64,000 nucleotides of DNA from Immersiella caudata (Eukaryota; Ascomycota; Sordariomycetes; Sordariales; Lasiosphaeriaceae), in the NCBI GenBank assembly GCA_030512335.1, contig JAULSU010000001.1, positions 3,906,001 to 3,970,000 of the forward strand. Reading direction: 5' to 3'. The position numbers were made by a program, and so were the translations under genes. The notes under the pieces are model-generated. The model was not told the origin of the DNA and made no database searches. It was given only the letters and a program-made list of their open reading frames with translations. Within the stretch, counting starts at the first letter, position 1. Each line of letters starts with the position of its first letter. Below are positions 1-9,981 of this stretch, in pieces.

Positions 1-2252
1 CTCGGGTAGCTTCATGCCAACACGCGCGTCCAACCGCACGTGGAAGACGAAACGAGATGCTTTGTGCGACAAGAGATTGGAGAGATTGGAACGCGGCCAA
101 AAATAGAGTCAAAATGCTACCACTGGCTGGGTGTTTCGAAGTGTTCCATGAAGCTTTCGAAACGCTCAAACGACGAACCACGCAGCTGCATGCGCATCAC
201 CAACCCTTCCTCGCCTCTCTGGCGCTTCGTTTCATGACGACCTGGCCTTTCTCGGCCGCATTGCAAGCAGGGGCCCCTTGCTTGCCTGCCGCCAATAGTG
301 ACCAGAATCTCGCTTTGATTTGAGGGCAAAATACATGTCGGATGTCGATTGATTGCGTCGCAATGTCGATGTTCAGACGCATGTCGGGGTTCCCGCGAGT
401 GAGGAGACAAGGCAGATGCGCACCCAAACTCGGCTTAGAATGGGGAGTTGCTATATTGCTTCAGGTCACAGGCTCGATGCGTTGCGACGCAGGCAGGCTC
501 CCTCTTCCGCCTGCTCCATCCCGTCACACGGAAGTACACCAAGATGCAGGCGGGTGCACACCGACGATTACCTGTTCTGCTCACCTTGGCCATCTGTCGA
601 TGCTGGATCGTGGTTGGGCGACAAGGCATCCACAAGGCACCCGCCCAGCGCCGCCACTTGATCTCACCTTGCTGATGGCTTGAAGGGCTGCAGATCTGCT
701 GCTCCGTTCTTCCACGTATCACGCAATACGAGCCAGTCCCCAAGGAGTTCCTGGACCGACTCCCTGGTTTTCGCCATTGCCATCAAAATATCGGTCCAAT
801 ACCAACCCCCTCTCCCCATCGTGTGTCACGTCGCAAGGAACACAGACAGCAAGACGCAAGAGCCAGAGAGAAATAAAAAGTCAGTTCTCACTCGGCGCTT
901 AAAGCTCACAATGCGTTGCATATTGGCCTTCACCCCTGCTCTTTCTCCCGTCTCTTCACAACCCCCCTCCCGAGCCAATCACACCCCTCCCGCACCCTGC
1001 CGCCCTGTCCTCGTCCAACTCGTCACTCGTCCACGAACCCCACCCACCCCAGCGCTCGGCGCTTAACCAACACCACACAAGCCAATCACGGCGAGCGGAG
1101 CTCCCCTTGTGGCTCCCCTCGACGCGGAGCCATGCGGGCGGGATGGCGCTACGCCCATTCGGTCGAGTATGTTCTAGCCCACGCGCCGGAGAGGTACGGG
1201 GAGCAATCTTTGCTGGGAAACAGACGATGTGATGATTGCCATCCCCATCCCGCGAGAAAGGAGAGGGGGAGGGAGCGGGGGCCCTTTTCCCGTCTGTCTG
1301 GTTACCAAAAAGCGGGAAGGCAAGCCCAACGAAGGAGGGAGGAGAAAATAACCTTTTGCATACGGACAAGAGCACATCCTGCATCGAGGAGCGCGTGAAA
1401 CGAAACCAAACACACACACACACACACACACACAAAAGCAAGGTACACTCACCTAGGTACCCAACCTAATCGGACACCATCTTGCAGCTCTCTGGAGTAC
1501 ATTTGTGTGGGCGTCGAGCCAAGGCGGGTCGCCCTCCGAGAAACCAACCACCTTGTTCCCGTAGCGTGCCCGTCCGATCGGAAGGAAAGGAAAGGTAGGT
1601 CAGTTTGGGGCTGGCCATCGCAAACATGTCAATACACAAGCTGGCCGCGTTTCCGGGCCTGTAGGACGAACAAAAAAGCAAGCCACGTCACAAAGGGGAA
1701 TCATCACAAACAATACGTTTCGAATGCGCTCCATTTATGCGGTGCAAAACAAAGAGCTACCTGGATCCGTAAATCACTTTCCTCCTATCCAGTCGTCCCT
1801 GGTCAGAAGTTTTGTGAAACTTCCTTCCCGACTCTGTTGGTATCGATATCCACCCAAGTTGGCTGTGCGTGGCCCCCAGTAAATCAACAAAAAAAAACCC
1901 TATCCCACGACGAGGACGCCGCCAGCAACGCCGAATAACTCCGTGCCCTTTGCCTCGTGAAACATCCTGTATCGTAAAGCCGGCGCCATCTCACCCGTTT
2001 TTTCATCCCGCTCGTATCCTGGCCTAGTTCCAGCGTCTCCCCCATTCCTTGAATCGCGTCCATGCAGATCCGGTGCCATGACGTGGTGATTGCCGTTTAA
2101 ATATGTATTGCGGCATAGTAAAGTGTGTGCGGTGGTATCCAGCACCGTCAAATGCTTCTCGGTGAAATAGGTTCAGATATTATCGTCATGGCGTAGTAGT
2201 TGATCGGCTCAACGTCGTCTCATAGTAGTTTCCGTCAAGTCCATGATTCTTT
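1..2252. other. Intergenic region, no gene recognised
   Basis: About 2.2 kb at the left edge with no open frame that looks coding. The short overlapping frames on both strands have arginine/proline/serine-heavy translations typical of GC-rich spacer. A (CA)12 microsatellite lies inside it. The right part is the 3' flank of the minus-strand gene that ends at 2253. Confidence 0.6.
1411..1434. repeat. (CA)12 dinucleotide microsatellite
   Basis: Twelve perfect CA units are seen directly, flanked by A-rich sequence. It lies in the spacer left of the first gene. Confidence 0.95.
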
Positions 2253-3326
2253 TCAGGACCCAGCTGCGGCATCGTTATCGAGTTTGCGTCGTTTCCCTTT
2301 TGGCGCTGGAGCCATCCGTGGTGTGTATGTAACCGTTCTTGTGACGACCTCTCGGATGTGTCGTATGCTGGAGCGTGACTCTCTCTTGGTATGGGTCGGA
2401 GAGGTCGGGCCTGGCTTGGGGGTGGTAGGCGTTTCCGAGTTTGCGGCGCGTTTGTGGCCCGCTGACTTGGGCGTCTCTACGACTCGCCTCGCTTTCATGG
2501 CAGCTTCCCAGTCAAAGGGGGACTTTACTGAAGCTGCGCTGAGTGGCGACCGGGGAGAGTAGAGGCCGGCAGCAGAAACGGCCGGTGATGCGGGTAGTTT
2601 CATGCTTGGGAAGACATCGGGTCCCGCGGCAGGAGCTGATAGGGGATGATTCGAGCCACTGGGCGTGGGAGGAAGCTTAGTGTTGATCGGCGCGGGCGGG
2701 CTCTTCGATCTGCCCTCCATCTTCTCTTCTGTGGGTTTCTCCTCGGACTCCCCTTTGACTTCTGCTTCATCCTCCACTGATGCCTTGGTGGCTTCCGTCT
2801 TCTTTGGCTCTTCGGTGTCCTTGTGCTCACACTCGCAGCTAACGTCTGTCCGGGCAGTAGAAGGCGCGCTTTCGATCAGGTCACCCTTGTCTTTCCCAGA
2901 ATCATCCGAGTTTGTTGATTCCTCGCTCTTGTTGCTGCTGGCGTTGCTGTCGGCGCTGCTCACGGTGCTAGTCCGGTTTAATATCGCCCTACCGGTTTGA
3001 GGAGGCGAGGCTATGCTGGGCGAAACGAGGGACATGCTCTTGAGGAAGTCCAGATAGGCGACTGGCGGGGTGATGGGTGTTTTCTGAAGCTCTTCGAACC
3101 CGAGCCTCGCGCTGTAGGGGCCGGCGGATGGAAGACCTGCCGAGGGAAGCCCCGAGCGCATAGGATCGCGGAACGCAGAGGACCGCGAGACCGCGGACAG
3201 CGGCGTCCTCTCTGAGATGGCCGAAGGGAGCGAGATCGCGGACCTAAGTTCCGATGCGGAAGGCGGGTGCTGGGGGAAGTTTGCTGTGACCGGAGTCGAC
3301 AGCGACAGGGTGGGCTTGACAGACAT
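2253..3326 (-). CDS. Ser/Pro-rich disordered protein, function unknown
   Basis: A single uninterrupted frame of 357 residues starts at an ATG (MSVKPTLSLS) and ends at TGA. No catalytic fold is visible. The composition is dominated by Ser, Pro, Thr, Glu and Lys, with many SP/TP dipeptides, so it is a likely disordered phosphoprotein. An acidic/basic stretch lies near residues 130-210. The C-terminus holds a basic cluster (KGKRRKL) that looks like a nuclear localisation signal, preceded by a short non-repetitive block (HIREVVTRTVTYTPRMAP). That block is the part most likely to be conserved. The leader is GC-rich and long. I do not recognise a named family. A nuclear, kinase-regulated fungal protein is inference. 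The clean 1-kb frame and proper ATG make coding likely. Confidence 0.75.
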   Translation of the reverse strand: MSVKPTLSLSTPVTANFPQHPPSASELRSAISLPSAISERTPLSAVSRSSAFRDPMRSGLPSAGLPSAGPYSARLGFEELQKTPITPPVAYLDFLKSMSLVSPSIASPPQTGRAILNRTSTVSSADSNASSNKSEESTNSDDSGKDKGDLIESAPSTARTDVSCECEHKDTEEPKKTEATKASVEDEAEVKGESEEKPTEEKMEGRSKSPPAPINTKLPPTPSGSNHPLSAPAAGPDVFPSMKLPASPAVSAAGLYSPRSPLSAASVKSPFDWEAAMKARRVVETPKSAGHKRAANSETPTTPKPGPTSPTHTKRESRSSIRHIREVVTRTVTYTPRMAPAPKGKRRKLDNDAAAGS

Positions 3327-6300
3327 GATGGCGATGAGGGTGGATGATGAGAACGGGTTTCAAGTCAAGTGAATGACTTGATGGCTCTCCGACTGCGGTG
3401 TGGTGGCGTGTCGAGCTGCCAGTCGACTCGGCCAGGCTTGCAGGTGTGAAGCGCAAGAGGGGGGCCGGCAGTGGAGGGGAAAGGAGGGAAGAGCGCAGGA
3501 AGCTGCACGAGGGGGCGGACAAATGGTTTTATGACGGATGCCGTGCTGGATGAAGCAGGCGGCTGCCGGGTGGACGAGACCCCTCGCTTTGGTCGAAACA
3601 GCAGGGACGCGGAGGTGTTGTCAGGATGGAGACCCTAGCCTCGTACCCTTGTATCCCAGGATTCCAGAGCAGTGGGCTGGAGCTCCCAGGGTGTGTTTGG
3701 CTCGCAATATCCCGGGGGGAGTTATCAACGCAGCCGAAATAGAGACCGGGTTTGGGCAGCAGGGTGCGTAAGAGGAAACTGTTCGAGCCAACAGAGCACC
3801 AGGGAACGGAGGGAGGGAGGAAGACAGCACGGAGGGGGGGAAAAAGAAAGACGCGGAGAGGGCGTTGGCTGCGGCCGGGCGGGCGACAGCGCAGCCAGTG
3901 AGAAGAGCGAAGAGCGGCGGCAAATGAAGACGACGACCGGGGTGCGTGGTCGAACAAGCGAGAAGCGACGATTCGACAGGGCCACGGGCGGTAGTGGAAG
4001 TGTGCTGAGATGCCTTAGCGTGCGTTGGATTGCAGCGAGTTACGCGTGTGTCGACGCTCAGAGCTCCCCGCGGGCATGCGGTGTGCGACGGAGGTCCTGG
4101 ACTATGCGCCCTTTGGGCGAGCGGACGAGACGACTTCGGGAGGGGCAAGATAGACGGTCCAGGGGCCGGTCGGGAGGGACGAGGCAAGAGAGATGAGTGC
4201 AATAAAGCGAGAGTGGAACGTGTTGCAATCCACGGACTGTGTTCACTGCTCACTCTCGTCTTTCGCCGAGCAGGGCGCTTAGCGGTCCGAAGCCAATCTT
4301 CGGGGCGCCTTCGTGGGCTAATTTGCCGGCGTGGGCAAAAAGACCGGATGGGGGCTGGCAGCGCCTCGACGGATTGGAGGTGGAGAGGGCGGGGGACGGC
4401 GGCGGGATCGTGATGGCGTCGGCACCTCAACCGCCAGAGGGGTCGGAGGGGCGAGTGCGTGATTGGCTGTGACTGCTGGAACCTGCAGCAGGAGAGCGCT
4501 AAAGTCATATTCTTAGCAGGGGTGTCTGATTGGCACAGTCACCCGGGGCGTTACCTTACCAAAGACTGTCGACCGCAGCTGCGAGAGTCAGCGGTCGAGG
4601 GAGGCCGTTGATGGCTGAGGAGGGAATCTCGTGGCGCGTTGATTTCTTTCAGATTGCAGCGAGGAACGGCCGAGCAAAGCTGAAGGTCCGAGATCCGACG
4701 TCGTGGAGGAGCGGGGTATTTTGAGGTGTCCGTGATATCAGGAAGGAGCAAAACAGAAACAGGAGAAGCAAGATGAAAAAACCACTGGCTCAACCTGTGG
4801 AATAGGAACTTCTTTTTTGGGGGGATTCTTTTTGGGTTTATCCCTCACTCGTCACTGCTGCAGCGGTTTGTCGAGATACGCGGGCTTGAGCCGTCGGTAT
4901 TAGTCGATTCTTCGGGATCCGGGTCAGCTCCTGCACGCAAGCCGGGCTGAGGTGACGAGGCGGGAGGGTGCTGCAGCTCTTCCGGAAGAGGCTGCTGGGG
5001 AAAAGGAGGTGAGTTGTTTTTTCGAGTTGGACAAGGCAATGCTCTTCCCCTCGTGATCGACGAGGGCATCCCGCACATATATGTTTACGAGCACCAGGCC
5101 GGACTCTCGAAGGCCATCCGTAACCGCGCGGTCGGCATCGACAAAACAGCGCCGTAGGGCAAATTGGTGTAGCAGCTCTGGCGGTTTCCGCAGTGCCGGC
5201 GACAAAACGGCGACAAGGCGGCGGGCTGATGGGCTGGCGATGCTGGGCGGGTAGTTTCTGCACGTCTTCGATCTCGCTGGAGCCGTTTTACTGGCTACTG
5301 GTGTCCCAATGCATCCAGAACTCTCCGGGAGCGCGCGCCACCAACAAGAGCCTCCTCAAACGACCACTCGCGCTTATTCCGCCTGGCCGTTGCGCTGGCC
5401 CGACACCACTCTCTCGGATCGAATCGCCCAACCTGCTGCGCGCTTGTCGATGCGCTTAAGAGCATGGGCAAACCGCTCAGCTGGCGTTTCCGTTGGACAG
5501 CAACTCAGATGGGCTTCTCGCTCGCTGCCTACCACCCGTTCATCCATTGGCTAGTCGTTGGGTCCAGCCCTTCCTTGCTCTGTCCCTGAAGCATATAACT
5601 GACTGTCCTGCTCAGAGCGCGCGCCTGCTCCCGCGAGAGTTCCATTCCTCTTGTGGGACGCAGGGCCTCGTCCTTTGCGGCCGCTTCGCTGCAACATGCC
5701 GCAACACTTCAGTCTTGGTTTTCCTGCTCTATTCTGTCCACGGTCACTCAGCTCTGATTCCGCCCGTGGGACGGTTCAGCAAGGAGCGCAGGGTTGGTCA
5801 CAAAGACCGACAACCGCATCCTCCGGGACACCCTGTAGTCTGTTTATCGCGACCTCGTAAGCTCTCAAGCAGGAACTGGGGGCCGCGATTCCTCTGATGA
5901 CATCTCTCTTTCAATCTCGGCCCGTGGCCCTAGCCGCTCTCCAAAGAGGGCAGAATGGCGGGTAGCCGCGTAGCTTTCGAATGGCAGCGGTGTACGGTGT
6001 ACGTCAGTCTTTTTCCCTGAGTGGAGCTTTTCATCTGTTGCCGCTCTCTGTTTCTCCCCTGCGAGCGCTTCCCCCCTCTCGTTCTCCCCCGATGGCCAAC
6101 TTTCAACGGCCGCGAGCATGTCCTACGAAGCCTTCTTTGGAGTCCGCGGGCCATGGCTGTGACCGATATGGCGACAACTCAAACGCATGGAAGGGCAGGG
6201 ATTGCGAATTTTTTCGTGCAGAGCAAGCGAAAACCTTCCTGCTTTGGCTACCGCCCAATGCTCTTCTTCGCTTTAGAGGGCAAAGCAAAAAAAATCACAG

Positions 6301-7777
6301 TAGTGTTGGCCAGCAATTGGCACCCAATAATGGACGCAGAACAGTGCTATGTCACTCCTCTCCTGATAGCCCTACATGGGAGTCCAGACTCTGGTCTGAT
6401 CGATCCTCTGCATCTCGTTGAGAATGAGTACAAAAGAAGGGACCCGAGAGCATCAACTAATCTCACTGCAGCTACAAGCCCGACAATGGACTCCCAGGGC
6501 TCTATCGCCTGCAACCCTATGAACTGCCGGTTCCTCGAAACATTAGGCCGCTGGGCTAAACGCCGGGCAAGTGCTGTGGCCTGTTTCGCCTACTTTGCGG
6601 CCCGGTACGGCACGCCTTGATCATGATCTTGAGTTCGACTTGACGCCGCGGCAGCGCGCTGACGGCGAGGTCGACATTGGCTGTCGCTCAGGCGGCATTT
6701 CATTCCTTCTCCACCCAACTCGTCTTTCCCCCTCCCATTTTCGGCCAGTTTATCACAGCCAGAGGCCCGCGAGGCCGCGGCCGGCAAGGCATTCCGCTGA
6801 GATCACCGATCCTGCATCCCAGCGGTCAACCTCACGGGGCATCCAAGGATCCGAGCAGAGGCCATGATGCACAGGCCAGACTCGACGCCTTGTTTCCCGC
6901 TAATCCATCATCAAACACCACCCAGTGATACAGAATCCGGCCTTCAGGCTGGCCAACAGCCGCTACATAGCCGCGCAACCCGTGACTGTATGGTCTTTGG
7001 GTGCTTGTCGCGTGTATGATGATCCCTAGGTACCCATCTACAAGAGCGAACTCATGCCTATCGACTCAATGCGTATTGAAGCCAAACTCCGATGAGATTT
7101 GACAGCCCTCGTAAGCTCCTTCCGTCCACCTCCTTGGCTCTCGCGCTTATCGTACACGGCGGCTTGAAAGGATTCGCCGTTGGTTGTCTCCTGACGCAAA
7201 CATGCGCTCCCTTCACTTGAAGACCGGAGGGATTCTGCATCTGCCGTCTAGGAACGTACATTGGTGCCCCCTCTGGCCTGCCATGCTGCCCCTATCACAT
7301 TTCTGTGCGTTGGCTGCAGCTGCAGCTGGAAAATGAACATTCCTCGATCCTCTTCACACCACAACTGCACCCAACACAGCCCTCATGAGAACTTGCAACC
7401 TTTACGTGCAGCTAGTCAGAGTTCCGACCCGAGGTAGGCAAATACGAGTATCGGAGTTGGCAGGCAACAGCCCACATCCGGTCGATATCCGACGTCCTAC
7501 CTCCCGGCGGCGATACAAAGGGGGTGGAGACGTCCTGGATGAGTGACAACGTCGCCTTGCGGGCGCGTGCCGGCGAGCTTCTTGTTTCATAGATAAATTT
7601 ACCATACAATGCTTTCTTTGCTTCGCTTCGAGGTCAAGTGCAAAGCCGGGTAAGAGCGCGTCCCCCTTTGCTCTCTTGCTATCTCGAACTCCCTTGCCAC
7701 AGCGAGAGAACCCAGATCCACTGTCCGCTTTCTCAGTCAAGAGTGGATATTGCAATCGATCAACCCAACAAATAAAA
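3327..7777. other. Long spacer and leader of the upstream minus-strand gene
   Basis: About 4.4 kb without a convincing gene. A minus-strand frame of 295 codons (3621-4508) translates to Pro/Arg/Ser/His-rich sequence with no motif and overlaps several equally long frames on the other strand, so I read it as GC-driven chance in the 5' leader or promoter. Nothing else recognisable was seen. Confidence 0.55.
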
Positions 7778-7867
7778 CCCCTTGTGGTGTAGTTGGCTAT
7801 CACGTTCGGCTGTAATTGGACTCAATCATATACCGAAAGGTCACCGGCTCGATTCCGGTCGAGGGGA
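7778..7867 (+). tRNA. tRNA-Tyr (GTA), 16-nt intron
   Basis: A full cloverleaf can be drawn. The acceptor stem CCCCTTG pairs with CGAGGGG, with discriminator A at 7867. The C1:G72 pair with A73 is the classic eukaryotic tRNA-Tyr identity. The D arm is GTGT/TCAC, and the anticodon stem TTCGG (7805-7809) pairs with CCGAA (7833-7837). The loop reads C-T-GTA-A, giving anticodon GTA at 7812-7814. A 16-nt intron sits at the canonical 37/38 position (7816-7831), as expected because tRNA-Tyr carries an intron across eukaryotes. The T stem is ACCGG/CCGGT with loop CTCGATT, so position 54 is C rather than the usual T, a departure inside the B box. A T5 tract follows. Confidence 0.93.
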
Positions 7868-7871
7868 CTTG

Positions 7872-7876
7872 TTTTT
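7872..7876 (+). terminator. RNA polymerase III T-tract after tRNA-Tyr
   Basis: Five consecutive T on the coding strand, four bases after the tRNA discriminator base. This is the usual pol III stop signal. Confidence 0.8.
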
Positions 7877-8616
7877 GAAGTTTGACGCCTTTTTCCTTTT
7901 TTCGGGTTATTTGCAAAGGATGAATCTGTTTGCGGACCGGCGTGTGGAGATGGGTGGGTGTGTTGCGAAGAGAATGGCTTGGGATGTCGAAGTTGGGCTC
8001 AGGGGCGGAACTTGGTGTTGGGATGTGGGGCGGCAGGGAGGATGTCTTGTCTTTGAGAACACCACAGACTTCTAGGTTTACAAAGATTGATGAATGATGC
8101 CTATCTTCTCGCAGACAAGTCAGTTAGTGTGCCGTCCAGAGTAACTTCAGCTGGCCGCAGATAAGTCGGTACCCTTGGGGGCGGTGTCAAGCTAGGCAGT
8201 GGTTCGATCCTGCAAGCACACCTCGTCACCTGTATAGGTTGGTCTCTGGGTCTTGGTGCTCGTTCACTTCAGAGTAAGGTATCTTATGGTAGGTAAAACT
8301 CTAAAACCTGAAGCTTGGTTCGGGTGGTAATTTCTCTAGGAGGTATATGTATGACATTGTGTTGAGAGTTGTCAATCCGTTTAGGGGGCAAACCACACCT
8401 GGCTGCGGGGAGACGAGGAGGGAAAACCATCCACATGTTCCAACTTCAAATAGCTCAATACACAGTTGTAACGTACCCGAAGGCGCTCTAACATGAGGCA
8501 TGTGGCCGAGTTTTGCAGCTGGTACGGGCATCTTAGGCGACGTACAACACCAGCAACTTGTAGAGCCTCCTCGAATACCCACGAGACATGATGGGATAAA
8601 CACCGCTCTTTTTAGC

Positions 8617-8618
<2 letters not shown>

Positions 8619-8647
<29 letters not shown>

Positions 8648-8687
8648 TGTATGTATGTATGTATGTATGTATGTATGTATGTATGTA
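8619..8687. repeat. (ATGT)17 tetranucleotide microsatellite
   Basis: Seventeen perfect ATGT units plus one base, read directly. Frames through it give runs of Met-Tyr-Val-Cys or Ile-His-Thr-Tyr and are not genes. Confidence 0.97.
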
Positions 8688-9688
8688 GCCAAAGTTCCAA
8701 GAGGCCCAGGGCCTACACTGAAAGATATCTACATATTCGACTACGTCGTCAGAAATCTTCACTGTGTTGGGGTGCATCTGGCTACTACATCATAAGACCA
8801 GCTGGGCAAGCTTTTACTTCGGTATATTCAGACCAGGATCAATTCACAAGTTTCGTTGGCTCGTCCTGGTGCAATCATTATGATTGTTATTCTTCAATGT
8901 CAGGTCAACAATATGCTGGCAGCCCCTTTCCCGTAAGCAGGGGGCATTCAATTCCTCTTTCCTCGACCGCTCCAGGGAAACAAGCACCAGGGGCGGGCTT
9001 GAGGAGGCCTTCACTACTGTTCTCAGATCTTGTTCTGCGCCACTATAGGGTATATTGGATGCTTTGATCCGCCATTGTGGATATATTTGCCCTGGGTATT
9101 GAGGAGTTGCCACTGTACCTATCCCGTAAAGGGACACCCGGTTGTATAGTTTGGCAGAAAGGGGGTTCAACCCACATCTAGCCAACTTTATACCAGGGCA
9201 AAGCCCCTTGCTATATTGTCGAAATTGGAAGCTGTGTTTGAATGGTGTGTTCAAAAGAGCGTTCAGCTGCCGGCCGCCGCAGGTTGCTTGCAGTCGCGAT
9301 CGCAAAAAAACAGCATAGCCAGCGTTCCCTGGGCGACCTCGCATCCTTTCTCGTCTTGAATCCGCGCTCTAGATTCGTATGTTGCGTTCAAGGCTCTACT
9401 GGAATGGGTTCCAAATTGACATCAGGTGAGGTTACCCCTATCTTGTGGGCTGAGAGCCGTCGGGCTATATTGGGGCTGGGATCTAACAGCTCGACTGCAA
9501 CCGTGAGGTCTGTTAGTGACAGTCATAAAGAGAGTCTGGGGATCTGGGGTTGCTTCTCTGCTTCGAATGCTGGTTGTCGTCAAGGCCGTGCTTTGAAGAA
9601 GGGACGTTGTCCCCTGAAAGGGGAAGCGCCCTGACATCAGGGGCGGAGTCCACAACACCAGCAATATCGGAAGTTCTTGTCGTCGTCG

Positions 9689-9695
9689 TATAAAT
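9689..9695 (+). promoter_or_regulatory. Possible TATA box (TATAAAT)
   Basis: TATAAAT followed about 135 nt later by an A/C-rich leader and an ATG in good context at 9829. This layout resembles a core promoter, but TATA-like words are common, so the call depends on the small ORF being real. Confidence 0.3.
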
Positions 9696-9828
9696 GCAGA
9701 GACGAGACTCTCCCGACACTCTGAACCTGTCTGTCAATGCCCGCTGTCGTTTCCTCCAAAGTATCACCACGACGAACACCAACCTCAAGACAACAAACCG
9801 CCAAACTCAGCCCAAAGAAAACACCATC

Positions 9829-9981
9829 ATGGCATCAACCAATCCCCATCCCAGCCATCGCCACCCACCAATCACTTCCCCTTTTCCAGCCTTCCCAGTC
9901 CCCAACCGAGCGAATCATCGAATTGCACCACTCAGATTGCCCCTTTCCACTAAAACAGACCAAATCAGATCAATGCTGTAA
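9829..9981 (+). CDS. Possible small protein, 50 residues
   Basis: An ATG in a strong fungal context (CACCATCATGG) follows an A/C-rich, G-poor leader of the kind seen before well-expressed fungal genes, with a TATA-like element upstream. The product would be 50 residues, rich in Pro, His and Ser (MASTNPHPSH...), with no signal peptide, membrane segment or known domain. The frame continues open upstream to 9694 without another ATG. It could be a small gene, the first exon of a longer gene whose introns I cannot place, or chance. The promoter-like layout is the only positive evidence. Confidence 0.25.
   Translation: MASTNPHPSHRHPPITSPFPAFPVPNRANHRIAPLRLPLSTKTDQIRSML

Larger units (their letters stand above)
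7877..9828. other. Spacer with microsatellite, no gene recognised
   Basis: The sequence looks less GC-rich than its surroundings. A minus-strand frame at 8844-9344 has a coding-like length but matches nothing I know. Degenerate transposon remnants are possible but no ends or catalytic motifs were seen. The (ATGT)17 array lies in this stretch. Confidence 0.5.

Noticed and set aside
3621..4508. 295-codon minus-strand frame
   Set aside because: The translation is Pro/Arg/Ser/His-rich with no motif, several overlapping frames on both strands are equally long, and it lies in the GC-rich leader of the adjacent gene.
8125..8222. Possible degenerate tRNA with GGTTCGATCC
   Set aside because: The T stem does not pair properly and no anticodon arm can be built.
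8627..8777. Met-Tyr-Val-Cys and Ile-His-Thr-Tyr repeat peptides
   Set aside because: They are translations of the ATGT microsatellite.
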